DNA of 64,000 nt. Origin: SZAS-7 sp964514655. GTDB lineage: Bacteria; Chlamydiota; Chlamydiia; Chlamydiales; FEN-1388. Of the stretch, positions 1 through 9,113 are shown one piece after another. The notes below the pieces were generated by a model, which was not told the DNA's origin, ran no database searches, and worked only from the letters and a program-made list of their open reading frames with translations. How positions within the stretch are numbered: position 1 is the first letter of the stretch; each line of letters opens with the position of its first letter. Location: assembly GCA_964514655.1 (NCBI GenBank), contig CAZEQY010000007.1, forward strand, positions 45,041-109,040. Reading direction: 5' to 3'. A program made the position numbers and the translations under genes.

Positions 1-93
1 TACGCGACAGCGCTGATGCAGCTCAGCACTTGATAAATCTTGAATAAACTTATCGCGAGAATCTTGTGCATTCATATCATCTTCAAGTGTCAT
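1..93 (-). CDS. partial gene translationally coupled to pepA, product unknown
   Basis: An open frame starts with ATG at 93-91 and runs off the left edge without a stop, giving about 31 residues beginning MTLEDDMNAQDSRDK. Its start codon overlaps the pepA stop in an ATGA arrangement, so it is the next cistron of the same leftward transcript and probably depends on pepA translation. The visible residues are mostly polar and charged, with no signal peptide or membrane segment. Too little is present to assign a family. Confidence 0.55.
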   Translation of the reverse strand, partial: MTLEDDMNAQDSRDKFIQDLSSAELHQRCRV

Positions 94-1562
94 AGCCCTT
101 TACCCATATGTTCAAAATAGTCAACCAACAGCCTCACACCTATTCCTGTGGCATGCTTTGGCCAGTAGGTTCTTGCCTCTTTTGCAAATGCTACAGGCGC
201 AATATCAAAATGCACCCATGGCACATTTTGAACAAAGCGCTCTAAAAAGATGGCACATACAATAGAACCACCAGCTGGCGTTGCCGCATTTTTTATGTCG
301 GCAACATCAGATTTTAGCTGATCTTTGTATTCTTCATAAAGAGGCATTCTCCATGAACGCTCATGTGTTCGCTGTCCGGCAGCAAATAGCTCTTGGGCAA
401 GAGAGTCACTATTTGAAAAAAGCCCCATAAGCTCATTGCCAAGTGCTATTGACATTCCGCCTGTTAATGTACCTATATCGATAATTCGCGTAGGATTTAG
501 TCTGTCAACGGCATAGCTAAGAGCATCAGCCAGTATAAGCCTGCCTTCAGCATCTGTATTTGTGACTTCAACAGTTATTCCGGCTCTAGAGGTGTATACG
601 TCTCCAAGCTTATAGCTCCTTGCGCCTATCGCATTTTCTGCACAAGGAATTACTGCCGTTACATTGACAGGTAGACTTAAGGCACTTAATGCCTGAATTG
701 TTGCAAGAACAGTGGCAGCGCCGCTCATGTCGGCACGCATGGTGATCATTCCTTCTGAGGGCTTGAGCTTGAGGCCGCCTGTGTCATATGTTATGCCCTT
801 ACCTACTAACACGGTGTGATCTGATGAATCAGGGCGCCCTGTATAAGAAACGAGGATGAATGCAGGATCAACAACTGCTGCTCGAGATACAGCTAAGAGC
901 AGGCCCATCTTTTCTTTTTCTATAGCAGCCTTATCTAGGACATGCGTTTTTATACGGGTAAACTCTTGGCTTAGCTCTTTGGCAACGGTAGCAATATGCG
1001 CTGGGGTTATATCATCAGCATTATCGTTTATAAGGTCGCGAGCGCGCCAAATGGCATCAAGCACCTTAAGGGTCTTTGCCGCAACCTTATCCATGAGGTG
1101 AAGATCCGGGCCTATTAGAGTTATCTCATCTAGCACTACCGGTTCTTTTTCACTTTTATGCTTATCAAATACATACCCCGCTAAAAGCAGCCCTTCAAGT
1201 AATGACTTTATAGTAGCTTCCTCTGGAATATGACAAGTCGGAATAAGAATACTGAGCGTTTTACAAGAATGTTTAAGGCATGCTTTTGCAAGGGCCCCAT
1301 AGCTTCTTCGCAGGCGCTCTAGGGTGCAGCCCTCTTTTGGCCCTAAACCCACCAAAAACACCCTCTTTTCCTCAGGAAGATCGTGCCAGAGGGTAACAAT
1401 CTGCCCCTCCTTACCCGTAAAATCCCCCGCTCGCACCGGCGCTAAGGCTATATTGTGTAGCCTACCTAGAGAATCAGGCGTGTACTCGTCCGTAAAAAAG
1501 CCAATCGCAAGTGCATCAGAAGCCATGCGATTATCAATGTCTGCAATAGTATGTATACGCAT
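90..1562 (-). CDS. pepA: leucyl aminopeptidase (M17 family)
   Basis: This is a cytosolic di-metal M17 aminopeptidase that removes N-terminal residues from peptides. The C-terminal catalytic half is complete: the metal and catalytic residues lie in VGKGITYDTGG (K255, D260), K267, the ADMSGAA stretch (D278) and NTDAEGRL (D337, E339, R341). The length of 490 residues is normal for the family. The N-terminal 160 residues are the variable macro-like domain. The ATG at 1562 is the only sensible start, and the gene is divergent from the 1640 gene across a 77-bp spacer. In chlamydiae pepA is typically found close to ssb and glgX, and here they lie about 4.5 kb away with accessory genes between. Assignment is secure from motifs. 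Confidence 0.95.
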   Translation of the reverse strand: MRIHTIADIDNRMASDALAIGFFTDEYTPDSLGRLHNIALAPVRAGDFTGKEGQIVTLWHDLPEEKRVFLVGLGPKEGCTLERLRRSYGALAKACLKHSCKTLSILIPTCHIPEEATIKSLLEGLLLAGYVFDKHKSEKEPVVLDEITLIGPDLHLMDKVAAKTLKVLDAIWRARDLINDNADDITPAHIATVAKELSQEFTRIKTHVLDKAAIEKEKMGLLLAVSRAAVVDPAFILVSYTGRPDSSDHTVLVGKGITYDTGGLKLKPSEGMITMRADMSGAATVLATIQALSALSLPVNVTAVIPCAENAIGARSYKLGDVYTSRAGITVEVTNTDAEGRLILADALSYAVDRLNPTRIIDIGTLTGGMSIALGNELMGLFSNSDSLAQELFAAGQRTHERSWRMPLYEEYKDQLKSDVADIKNAATPAGGSIVCAIFLERFVQNVPWVHFDIAPVAFAKEARTYWPKHATGIGVRLLVDYFEHMGKGL

Positions 1563-1587
1563 AAGCCCTACTCATACTTGATTTCTC

Positions 1588-1617
1588 TTGATTTGTAAAG
1601 GCATTTTTTAGTATAAT
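1588..1617 (+). promoter_or_regulatory. sigma-70-like promoter for the 1640 gene
   Basis: TTGATT (1588-1593) and a perfect TATAAT (1612-1617) are separated by 18 bp in the spacer between the divergent pepA and 1640 genes. The -10 box lies 22 bp before the ATG, which leaves room for the GAGAGG ribosome site at 1630-1635. Confidence 0.6.
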
Positions 1618-1639
1618 ACACCTTTTATTGAGAGGTTTT

Positions 1640-4291
1640 ATGGCAAGTTATCATGCTTTCTTTAATAAACTAAGCGCTGTTCCTAAAAGCGAATTGAATA
1701 ACTATTATCTTACACATCATAAAATTACCGGGTTTCACCTCTTTAAAAAATTCACCAAATTCGGCGTTTTAAATAAATTTCTAGATCGAATTGTCCAGAC
1801 ATGCAGGCGCTGTTTGGGGTATAACTACTCGTTTGAAACCAACGTACAAAGACTCAATGCAGTAATCCGAGCAGATAGAGCTCCCAAAGTATCTGCAAAA
1901 GTATGCATTCGCTCTTTAACGCGCATTCTTATGATTGTAGATCGCGTGCTAGATAAAAAGCAGATAGGTCCACAACCCCTTCGCGACTTATGCACCGAAA
2001 CTAATAAAGTCCTACTCAAGAAAGTGAGAACTAATGGCGGAGACGCTAACTCTGTTGCCGAACTACTCTCCTATTATCTAGAAGCTAATAAATTTGAAAA
2101 GGCTGAAAAACTGTTCGAGTCTGGTGTAAAACCTGCAGATTGCTGGGAAGATATATTGCCAAAACTTCCTCAGCTACTTGAAAATCCACAATCTCACCTC
2201 CATAGCTACCTCTTTACTTTTTCTGATCACAAGCTTTGTTTTGAGAAAGAAAGCGGATTCGACCAGACTGCACTTTTAGACTTACTTGACTCTCTCAATG
2301 CTTCTACAGAGGACTATAAAAACAATCCAATCGTCTTTACATACACCGTAAATAAGTGTCTGAACTTTATCGCTAGCCTAACGCTAAGTCCGGATGATGC
2401 TGAATTTTTATTAGGAAAGCTTGCCGATTTACAAACGCAAGCTCGCGACGTGCTTTATCATGATGATCTAAAAGAAGCTATTGCATCTGCTAGGCATACC
2501 CTCTTAAACAACATTGCTAGTCTCTACGGGCAAGACCCATTTGATTTTGCAGTAAAAAATAACTTCTTCCTTGAAGCATATGACCTACTAGAGCAGGGAA
2601 TAGCCTCATCTTTTTCTCAAAAAGAAGCAAATGAGTACTTTAGCCAGCTTGTAGCAGGCAAGGAATACTCTTGTGCGTTGCTTCTTTTACCTGCTGGAGT
2701 AGATCTTGAGCAGCATAAAGCCCCACTTGCAAATCGTCTCAAACAGCTACTTCTTACCGCCATCACAAATAACTCACCCCATGTTGCCACCCTCATCGAT
2801 GCAGGCCTACATGAAGGTATACAAGTCCTTGCAATGCAAACAGCTATTGAAAGAAACAACCTACCAGCTGTCCAAAAGCTCCATGAAAAGAGTGTGTCGC
2901 TCAACTACGTTGATGACAAAATAACAAGCTACTTACATCTTGCAGCATCTAGAGGGCATTTTGAGCTTATGGAATGGCTCTCAACAAAGATGAACGTGCG
3001 CGTAAGCACCAAAAAAGGGTACACTGCCTATCATCATATAAGTGATCAAGATGAATTCACAAAAAGGCCCCCAGTGGAACAGGCATTTTTGCTTGGCAAA
3101 CAAGAGAGATTTATCACTCTTTTAAAAGCCATGAGCCCACCACAGCGCTACATTGCACTTGATGGCTTACGAAAAAAATTTCCTGCTACGCATATCGATG
3201 ACCTGCTGTATACTATCAATAATGGCCACTACCAAAACAAAAAGCTCGTCCGCGTGCCGGATCAAGAAGCTGCAGGCTTTCCAATAACCAAGCTTCTTGA
3301 CCTCTTTAATCTAGTAAACTTTGTGGATCCTAATAGCCCTTACTACCTTAACCCATCAGAGTTTATTAAGACGAATGAAACTCCACAAGAAAAGCGTGGT
3401 TTGATACTCACTAGCCTTCAAGGAATGATCCACAAAATCAAAAACAATATCGCCTTCCTGGGCACCCCAGAGGCAGGCGCACCTACGTTAGACCTCTTTT
3501 ATTCCCTTATCAGACGTGCGCTCTCAAACACGCTTGCGATCATTTTGCAAATGCCAGACCCTGATAAAAAGGCAGAGCTTGTAAGGCGCGTGATGACTGA
3601 ATATATACATGCAAGCTTCCTTTGCGGTGGAAGGCTCTATTCAACGGCATGTAAGCAATATGCAGCAGCACTTACCGGTAATACTGCTCAAGTATCAAGT
3701 TTAGAGGACGATCTTACTGAAAATCTAGCCGCTTATCGAGGCACGCTACTTGAAACACTTGTGCCGGATGGTGAGCATAGCGTTCATGACTACAACACGC
3801 TGATGCATAAACTTGGCACAGAGTTTGGAATACCAGGTGCAGAAATGCTCAATGACTTTAGAGAAGTCTATATGTGCAACGGGTTTAACACCGATGCAAA
3901 ACGAAAAGAATTTCTAGATCTCTATACTGTAGAAAACATTCTCTATGAGTGCGTCAAGCAGCATGTCGAGCAAACGGAAGAAGCAAGAAGCAAGCTTCTT
4001 GACTGGTGCCGCGAAAACATGCCGGCAAACTGGCAAAGCGACAAATTCGATCCAATCCGTAAAGGTGCAAAAGCTTTTGTGACTTTTGAAGATCAAGTCA
4101 AATTCCTACAACAGCATGACATCGTCATGGTAAAGAATCAGACGATAGACGAAGCCATCAACGATGAGCGAAGAGGCCTCTATTTTGCAACAGAAGTAGT
4201 GGAAGATCCCGAAGCAATGAAGATGCAGATCAAACCGCAAGCCATTGCCTACTACCTCTCAAAAATCGGCATCTTCACAAGCAAACTCTAA
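1640..4291 (+). CDS. large ankyrin-like protein, probable host-interaction protein
   Basis: The product is about 883 residues. I chose the ATG at 1640 over an in-frame TTG at 1628 because AGAGG sits four bases upstream of it. No signal peptide or membrane segment is visible. The middle of the protein, roughly residues 370-490, reads like degenerate ankyrin repeats, with TAITNNSPHVATLIDAG and LHLAASRGHFELMEWL as the clearest helices. The N-terminal third and the C-terminal 250 residues are helical, charged and not recognised by me. It is followed 15 bp later by a HAD-like gene on the same strand, so the two may be co-transcribed. Ankyrin proteins of this size in intracellular bacteria are often secreted effectors, but that is inference here. 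Confidence 0.75.
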   Translation: MASYHAFFNKLSAVPKSELNNYYLTHHKITGFHLFKKFTKFGVLNKFLDRIVQTCRRCLGYNYSFETNVQRLNAVIRADRAPKVSAKVCIRSLTRILMIVDRVLDKKQIGPQPLRDLCTETNKVLLKKVRTNGGDANSVAELLSYYLEANKFEKAEKLFESGVKPADCWEDILPKLPQLLENPQSHLHSYLFTFSDHKLCFEKESGFDQTALLDLLDSLNASTEDYKNNPIVFTYTVNKCLNFIASLTLSPDDAEFLLGKLADLQTQARDVLYHDDLKEAIASARHTLLNNIASLYGQDPFDFAVKNNFFLEAYDLLEQGIASSFSQKEANEYFSQLVAGKEYSCALLLLPAGVDLEQHKAPLANRLKQLLLTAITNNSPHVATLIDAGLHEGIQVLAMQTAIERNNLPAVQKLHEKSVSLNYVDDKITSYLHLAASRGHFELMEWLSTKMNVRVSTKKGYTAYHHISDQDEFTKRPPVEQAFLLGKQERFITLLKAMSPPQRYIALDGLRKKFPATHIDDLLYTINNGHYQNKKLVRVPDQEAAGFPITKLLDLFNLVNFVDPNSPYYLNPSEFIKTNETPQEKRGLILTSLQGMIHKIKNNIAFLGTPEAGAPTLDLFYSLIRRALSNTLAIILQMPDPDKKAELVRRVMTEYIHASFLCGGRLYSTACKQYAAALTGNTAQVSSLEDDLTENLAAYRGTLLETLVPDGEHSVHDYNTLMHKLGTEFGIPGAEMLNDFREVYMCNGFNTDAKRKEFLDLYTVENILYECVKQHVEQTEEARSKLLDWCRENMPANWQSDKFDPIRKGAKAFVTFEDQVKFLQQHDIVMVKNQTIDEAINDERRGLYFATEVVEDPEAMKMQIKPQAIAYYLSKIGIFTSKL

Positions 4292-4306
4292 AAGTTTGAG
4301 GTTTTT

Positions 4307-5071
4307 ATGAATGTTGAGCCAAGTGTCACTCCTATAATTTTGATCTTTGATCTGGATGAGACCCTGTTTCAGGTTCAAGAAAAGCAGCATATAAAGGCAC
4401 GCAACCCTCTTTCAGAAAGTGCAACAAATATTTTGAGCAAAAGTGCTGAAGGGATAAAAACAAAATTCCCACTACAAGGGCAATTCCCAAATGTAGCAAG
4501 AGCTGACATAATTACCGCAATCGCTCGCGAAAAAATGAAAGGAATTTTCAAGAAGATCCACGAAACCAATTTGGGCGCCGAAAGCAAAGGACTTAGTGCG
4601 CCTATTATGGTTAAAGTGATGACAACTGCAAGGTATGATGAGAAATATGTCAAACGATTGCTTGATGAGTTTTATTTTGAAAATAACAACCCCATTAGAA
4701 CCGGCGCTTTTCGGATAGAGTATTTCAACAAAAACAACCTTGTTGACCCAATAGAAATAGAAGCACCCGCTGATAAGCCTACCAAAAAAGGGACTATGGA
4801 CCCACGAAAGGCATTGCTTATCGACAAAAAGTTTGAAGAGTGGGTCAAGCACTTGCCTAGCCTAACAAAAGACAACGTTGTCCTCATAGATAATGCCGAT
4901 GTGAATATAGTAGCTGTTGAATCTTTAGGGTTTAAAGCTATTCATTATCCAACAACCCCCCTCGATCGCCTAGACACAAAAAGCTACACCAAAGACGCCC
5001 CAAAAGCCTTTGAAGAATTACATGCGCTAATCGATAAGGTAGCAAAGGCAATCGCAGAACATAAGCAATAA
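4307..5071 (+). CDS. HAD-fold protein, DUF2608-like
   Basis: The 254-residue product begins with a hydrophobic strand followed by DLDETLF, the HAD motif I with nucleophile D15 and acid D17. A late strand VVLIDNADVN resembles motif IV, and the spacing between these motifs agrees with a capped HAD phosphatase. The architecture resembles the DUF2608 HAD group known from chlamydiae and Legionella, but this family name is from memory and less certain than the fold. No signal peptide is visible. The start at 4307 follows TTGAGG at a short spacing. It sits 15 bp after the ankyrin-like gene and is followed by a small hairpin, so it is probably the last gene of a two-gene unit. Confidence 0.65.
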   Translation: MNVEPSVTPIILIFDLDETLFQVQEKQHIKARNPLSESATNILSKSAEGIKTKFPLQGQFPNVARADIITAIAREKMKGIFKKIHETNLGAESKGLSAPIMVKVMTTARYDEKYVKRLLDEFYFENNNPIRTGAFRIEYFNKNNLVDPIEIEAPADKPTKKGTMDPRKALLIDKKFEEWVKHLPSLTKDNVVLIDNADVNIVAVESLGFKAIHYPTTPLDRLDTKSYTKDAPKAFEELHALIDKVAKAIAEHKQ

Positions 5072-5073
5072 GC

Positions 5074-5091
5074 TATCAAGTTAGCTTGATA
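5074..5091 (+). terminator. small hairpin after the HAD gene
   Basis: TATCAAG, a 4-base loop and CTTGATA form a 7-bp stem three bases after the stop codon. There is no following T run, so it is a weak terminator candidate. Confidence 0.35.
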
Positions 5092-5115
5092 ACAGCCTGA
5101 CGAATGTAAATGTAC

Positions 5116-5143
5116 TTGTTTTTTCTATCCTCATTGCTATATG
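5116..5143 (+). promoter_or_regulatory. promoter of the MNT/HEPN operon
   Basis: TTGTTT (5116-5121) and TATATG (5138-5143) are spaced by 16 bp, and a strong AGGGAGA ribosome site follows at 5153-5159, six bases before the ATG at 5166. Confidence 0.45.
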
Positions 5144-5165
5144 ATGAGAATTAGGGAGACAACCT

Positions 5166-5456
5166 ATGCTTATAGCCGAATTCATCAAAATTAATCGAAA
5201 GGCCATACTGGATATAGCGAAACGCTATGGTGCCATAAATGTTAGATTATTTGGCTCTATGGCTCGTGGAACAAGTACAGAGAATAGTGATGTCGATTTA
5301 CTGGTGAACATGGAACCGGGATCCTCTTTACTAGATATTATATCCATTAAACAGGATCTTGAGGACCTTCTCGGCAAAAAAGTTGACGTTGTTACCGAAA
5401 ATTCCATTAGTCCATATATGAAAGATGAAATACTGAAAGACGCTGTGAATTTATGA
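5166..5456 (+). CDS. MntA-like nucleotidyltransferase antitoxin
   Basis: This 96-residue minimal nucleotidyltransferase has the complete GSxxRG...DxD signature: G30-S31, R34-G35, D42 and D44 in FGSMARGTSTENSDVDLLV. In the MNT/HEPN toxin-antitoxin family the MNT partner silences the HEPN RNase by transferring AMP groups to the tyrosine next to its active site. Its last four bases overlap the start of the next gene (ATGA), so the two are translationally coupled. A good ribosome site and its own promoter support an independent transcript. The small size means there is no room for extra domains. It could be called a generic nucleotidyltransferase, but the partner makes the toxin-antitoxin reading likely. 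Confidence 0.85.
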   Translation: MLIAEFIKINRKAILDIAKRYGAINVRLFGSMARGTSTENSDVDLLVNMEPGSSLLDIISIKQDLEDLLGKKVDVVTENSISPYMKDEILKDAVNL

Positions 5457-5788
5457 AGCGAGATCAGGTATACCTCAATCATATCCTCGATGCTATAAAG
5501 CGAATAGAACAGTATACAAAATCTGGAAAAGAAGTCTTTTTAACTGAACCCCACTGGCAGGATGCGACTATTCGTCAATTGGAAATAATAGGTGAAGCAA
5601 CAAAGAGGATATCCAAAGAGATTATACAGGACCATACAGATGTGCCTTGGCGTCGTATTGCAGGTCTTCGCGATGTGCTCATCCATGAATATATGGGTGT
5701 TGACATTAACGCAATATGGGAAATTACACAAAAAAATCTACCATATTTCAAAACTCAGTTAGAGCATATTCTCAAGAAACTTGGGTAA
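5453..5788 (+). CDS. HepT-like HEPN ribonuclease toxin (DUF86)
   Basis: The 111-residue product has the HEPN RX4HXY active site in GLRDVLIHEY, with R73, H78 and Y80. All active residues are kept, so the toxin looks functional. Y80 is the expected AMP-acceptor for the MntA-like partner encoded immediately upstream with a 4-bp overlap. The family acts as a cytosolic RNase that arrests growth or acts against phage. Downstream, 230 bp carry a short repeat and the terminator of the converging ssb gene. Whether this pair defends against phage, stabilises the region or is a relic cannot be told from sequence. Confidence 0.85.
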   Translation: MKRDQVYLNHILDAIKRIEQYTKSGKEVFLTEPHWQDATIRQLEIIGEATKRISKEIIQDHTDVPWRRIAGLRDVLIHEYMGVDINAIWEITQKNLPYFKTQLEHILKKLG

Positions 5789-5910
5789 ACTCGACTACCC
5801 ATCAAAACGCCAAATAAAACACACAAAATTGGTCTCTTCATAAACAAACTCTAAATTTTTAGTGCGAAGTAGGAACAAAAAGAACCATATGTCTTTTCTT
5901 TGTTTTCTTT

Positions 5911-5937
5911 CTTCGCGCTCTTCGCGATCTTCGCGGT
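5911..5937 (-). repeat. dispersed CGCGAAG intergenic repeat, copy 1
   Basis: Read on the minus strand, this stretch is three closely spaced GCGAAG units beginning ACCGCGAAG. An almost identical string lies at 61617-61644, and the first unit recurs at 49015-49023. All are intergenic. The open frame across it on the minus strand (HREDREEREERK) is only the translation of the repeat. Confidence 0.6.
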
Positions 5938-5960
5938 GATTTCTTTTACCACGTACAAAA

Positions 5961-5998
5961 ACAAAAAAAGCCCATAGCATACTAGATACTATGAGCTT
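5961..5998 (-). terminator. intrinsic terminator of the slc1-ssb operon
   Basis: On the minus strand AAGCTCATAG, an 11-base loop and CTATGGGCTT form a 10-bp stem (one G-T pair), followed directly by a T run. It lies 21 bases after the ssb stop codon at 6020. Confidence 0.75.
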
Positions 5999-6019
5999 AA
6001 CCTTGACATAAGGGGAAAT

Positions 6020-6475
6020 TTAGAATGGGACGTCGTCGTCTTGGGAGAAGGCGCCAACTGCGGCAGGCTTTGCACCAGATGGGGCCTGGCCCTTGCTGGA
6101 AAAGCGGCCCGTATGCTCTTCTTCGTCTTCTGTTGCTCCATCTGCTTGAGGGCGATCGTTCTTGCCACCAAATGGGCTAAAGCTGATGTGCTCAGCGATG
6201 ATTTCGAAGTTTGTCTGTGGGTTACCCTCTTTATCTTGGTAGATATCAGGCATGCCCATTTCACCCCAAACGATGACAGCACTGCCTTTTTTCAAATAGG
6301 CAAGGCGCTTGTCAAAGCGCTCACCCCAAAGGGTCACGCGCCACCAAACAGTTTTTTCTTTGTCTTTACGACGAATGTTCGTTGCCACGCGTATTGTGGT
6401 GACTTTTTGACCACTTGGCGTGTAGCGAACTTCTGGATCTTGTCCAAGATGTCCTGCTATTTGGATAAATATCAT
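6020..6475 (-). CDS. ssb: single-stranded DNA-binding protein
   Basis: SSB coats single-stranded DNA during replication and repair and recruits partner enzymes. The 151-residue product has an N-terminal OB fold (GHLGQDPEVRYTPSGQKV, then VWWRVTLWGERFDKRLAYLKKGSAVIVWGEM), a flexible Gly/Pro-rich linker from about residue 105, and the acidic protein-docking tip DDDVPF at the C terminus. Size and tip are typical of bacterial SSB. The start ATG at 6475 follows GGGG at a spacing of about nine bases. It lies 15 bp downstream of the Slc1-type chaperone gene on the same strand, the order seen in Chlamydia, and ends at a good terminator. Confidence 0.95.
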   Translation of the reverse strand: MIFIQIAGHLGQDPEVRYTPSGQKVTTIRVATNIRRKDKEKTVWWRVTLWGERFDKRLAYLKKGSAVIVWGEMGMPDIYQDKEGNPQTNFEIIAEHISFSPFGGKNDRPQADGATEDEEEHTGRFSSKGQAPSGAKPAAVGAFSQDDDVPF

Positions 6476-6490
6476 TGCATCTGTCCCCTA

Positions 6491-6997
6491 TTAGATTTTG
6501 ATAAAGCCATGAGTGCCTTGCGCGCCTGGGCGTGTTGGCATTGGCGTTGGAGTCTCTGCTTTCTTATCTGTTGATTCTTGTCTGCCTTCGGAAATGTCCT
6601 TGCAGATTGTGCGCCAGCGCTCTACCATCTCTAAGAAGATAGGTGCATATGCTCTAAGAGCAGAAGCAACAGCATGCTCCATAGGAATTGTCGAGTGAAC
6701 AAGAATTAGCTCTTCTTTTGTAGCTACGCCAACACCGCCGCCAGCCATCTGACCGCCGAGCATTGATCCCTCAAGTAGGCGCTCATAGAGCTTAAGAAGG
6801 ATCTTCTGGTCTTTTGGAAGACCATCGAGAAGCGGCGAGTACAGATAGAGCCTTTGTGAATTTGGCTCGTAGGTAATGTGTAGCGAGTAATCGTCGTCGA
6901 TACCCAAAATACATGTGTTATTTTCGTCGAAGGCAAGTTCTAGGTTTAGTTCTTTGCCGAATTCTTTTAAATTTTCTTTTGCATTATCAAGAGACAT
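6491..6997 (-). CDS. CesT-fold type III secretion chaperone, Slc1/CT043-like
   Basis: The 168-residue protein matches the position and character of chlamydial CT043 (Slc1), a class I type III secretion chaperone that binds early effectors in the bacterial cytosol. It begins with an amphipathic helix (AKENLKEFGKELNLELAF), followed by strand-rich segments (SLHITYEP, RLYLYSPLLDG) and a helix (LLKLYERLLEGSMLGG) as in the CesT fold, and then an extra C-terminal helical tail. A GGAGG ribosome site precedes the ATG. It is encoded directly upstream of ssb and divergent from glgX, the conserved chlamydial order. Assignment rests on synteny plus fold-like pattern rather than a unique motif. Confidence 0.8.
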   Translation of the reverse strand: MSLDNAKENLKEFGKELNLELAFDENNTCILGIDDDYSLHITYEPNSQRLYLYSPLLDGLPKDQKILLKLYERLLEGSMLGGQMAGGGVGVATKEELILVHSTIPMEHAVASALRAYAPIFLEMVERWRTICKDISEGRQESTDKKAETPTPMPTRPGAQGTHGFIKI

Positions 6998-7099
6998 GCT
7001 TCCTCCAATATGTGAATTTACGAACTTACGACATATTCTACATTAAAGCAAGTGAAAATGCTATTGAAAAAAATGCACCAGACTCTAGAAGGTAAAGAG

Positions 7100-9100
7100 A
7101 TGAACACAAATGACAACAGCACCCCTTTTCCACTCGGCGCAACCAAAGTTCCTCTTGGCTGGAACTTTGCTGTTTACTCGCAAAATCCTGTAAAAGAACT
7201 AGTTATTGCTCCCCTACAAGACCCAAAAGATATCACACGACTCCCCCTTGATCCTCAAAAAAATCGTACAGGGGCCATTTGGCATATCTTTATACCAACA
7301 AATGAACAAGAGCTTTTATACGGCTATCAGGTGGGCGACAACCTACTTGTCGACCCTTACGCAAAACTTATCGCAAGTGGCAATACTTTTGGCAATAACG
7401 CCTATACCCATAAGCGTTACAAAAAAGAACCTATTGGCGTAGCCTTTGTGGAAGATAATTGTAATTGGGAAGATGACCGTCCACCCAACCTACAAGGTAA
7501 AGACCTAATCATCTACGAGATGCATCTACGGGCGCTTACGATGTCACCCACAAGCCATTCGCACTATCCGGGCACATACCGAGGTGTTATCGACAAAATT
7601 CCATACTTCACACAGCTTGGCATAAACGCGATTGAATTTTTGCCGATATTTGAATTTGATGAAACAGATTGCATCAACAACAACCCCAAGACAAATAAGC
7701 GGCTCTGTAACTTTTGGGGCTATCAGCCCTTGAGCTTTTTTTCGCCCATGCAGCGCTATAGCACGAGCAATGACCCCTTAGAAGCCTTAAAAGAATGCAA
7801 AGAGATGGTTAAGGCATTGCACAAGGCAGGAATTGATGTTATCCTAGACATCGTCTTTAACCACACGGGAGAAGGTAACCAACTTGGCCACACAATAAGC
7901 TGGAAGGGCTTTTCTGAAGATGATTACTACATCAAAGATGATAACGGCAACTACCTCAACTACTCCGGCTGCGGCAACACACTAAACTGCAACCACCCCG
8001 TAGTAGCAGACATGCTCATAGAATCGCTCAGGTACTGGGTTGTAGAAATGCATGTGGATGGCTTTCGCTTTGATCTTGCCTCTATACTTATGCGTGGGCA
8101 AGATGGAAAAGTTTTAGAGTCCTCTCCCCTACTAGATCGCATCACACAAGATGGCATCTTATCGCGCACAAAGCTTATCGCAGAGCCGTGGGATGCTGCA
8201 GGCCTGCACCAGGTAGGCCACTTCTTTCAAAGCGCCTATAAAGGGCCTGAAGAATGGCTCGAATGGAACGACGACTACCGCACAACAGTACGCAAGTTTA
8301 TAAAAGGCACACCCGGATATGCCGGCAAATTCGCAACAAAGCTATGTGGCTCACAAGACCTCTACGGAAAAGATGGCAGCCCCCTAAATAGCATAAACTA
8401 TGTCACGTGCCATGATGGCTACACCTTGCGTGATCTTGTCTCCTACGAGCAAAAACACAACGAAGAAAATGGCGAAGAAAACCGCGACGGCATGCAGCTA
8501 TATGACTCGTGGAACTCAGGCGTTGAAGGTGAAACAAATGATGCCCACATCGAAGTGCTGAGGCAGCGTCAGATGAAAAACTTTTGTGTAGCATTGCTAA
8601 TCTCTAGCGGCGTGCCCATGATACAATCAGGCGATGAGTACGGCCACACAAAGTTTGGCAACAACAACACATGGTGCCAGGACAACGACCTAAACTGGTT
8701 TCAGTGGCAAAATCTAGAAGCTGCAGGATCGCTTCTGCACTTTTGGAAAGAGATGATACAGTTTAGAAAGGAAAACCCTGTCCTCACCCGAAAAACCTTT
8801 TTCACCCCAGACGACATCGAATGGCACGGCATAAAGCCCAACCAGCCAGACTGGAGCCCAAATTCTCACTTTGTAGCCTGCAGTATCCTTGACCACGAAG
8901 ATCGCAACGACCTCTACATAGCCTTTAATGCGATAGGCGAACCTACCACCGTGACAATCCCATCAGCCCCAAAAAACAAAGCCTGGTTCTTAGTAATCAA
9001 CACCTCGCACCTTCCGCCTCAAGACATCTGCCACAAGCCCCTTACCACAAGCGAACTAAAGATGGCGCCTTTCTCGTGCCTTATTCTTAAGGCGATATGA
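7100..9100 (+). CDS. glgX: glycogen debranching enzyme (GH13)
   Basis: GlgX hydrolyses alpha-1,6 branch points of partly degraded glycogen in the chlamydial glycogen cycle. With the ATG at 7100 (GAAGG seven bases upstream) the protein is 666 residues, which fits the family; the open frame extends 16 codons further but without a ribosome site. An N-terminal CBM48-type domain (residues about 10-110) precedes the GH13 barrel. The catalytic triad is intact: D325 in GFRFD, E362 in LIAEPWD and D439 in CHDG. Conserved GH13 region I is present as DIVFNH (250-255). It is divergent from the chaperone gene, as in Chlamydia. A giant inverted repeat starts 13 bases after the stop and probably ends the transcript. 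Confidence 0.95.
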   Translation: MNTNDNSTPFPLGATKVPLGWNFAVYSQNPVKELVIAPLQDPKDITRLPLDPQKNRTGAIWHIFIPTNEQELLYGYQVGDNLLVDPYAKLIASGNTFGNNAYTHKRYKKEPIGVAFVEDNCNWEDDRPPNLQGKDLIIYEMHLRALTMSPTSHSHYPGTYRGVIDKIPYFTQLGINAIEFLPIFEFDETDCINNNPKTNKRLCNFWGYQPLSFFSPMQRYSTSNDPLEALKECKEMVKALHKAGIDVILDIVFNHTGEGNQLGHTISWKGFSEDDYYIKDDNGNYLNYSGCGNTLNCNHPVVADMLIESLRYWVVEMHVDGFRFDLASILMRGQDGKVLESSPLLDRITQDGILSRTKLIAEPWDAAGLHQVGHFFQSAYKGPEEWLEWNDDYRTTVRKFIKGTPGYAGKFATKLCGSQDLYGKDGSPLNSINYVTCHDGYTLRDLVSYEQKHNEENGEENRDGMQLYDSWNSGVEGETNDAHIEVLRQRQMKNFCVALLISSGVPMIQSGDEYGHTKFGNNNTWCQDNDLNWFQWQNLEAAGSLLHFWKEMIQFRKENPVLTRKTFFTPDDIEWHGIKPNQPDWSPNSHFVACSILDHEDRNDLYIAFNAIGEPTTVTIPSAPKNKAWFLVINTSHLPPQDICHKPLTTSELKMAPFSCLILKAI

Positions 9101-9113
9101 CGGTTCTAAACTC

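Noticed and set aside
5795..5980. 61-codon leftward frame (HREDREEREERK)
   Set aside because: It is the translation of the CGCGAAG repeat and has no ribosome site; the same pattern arises from the 61.6-kb copy.
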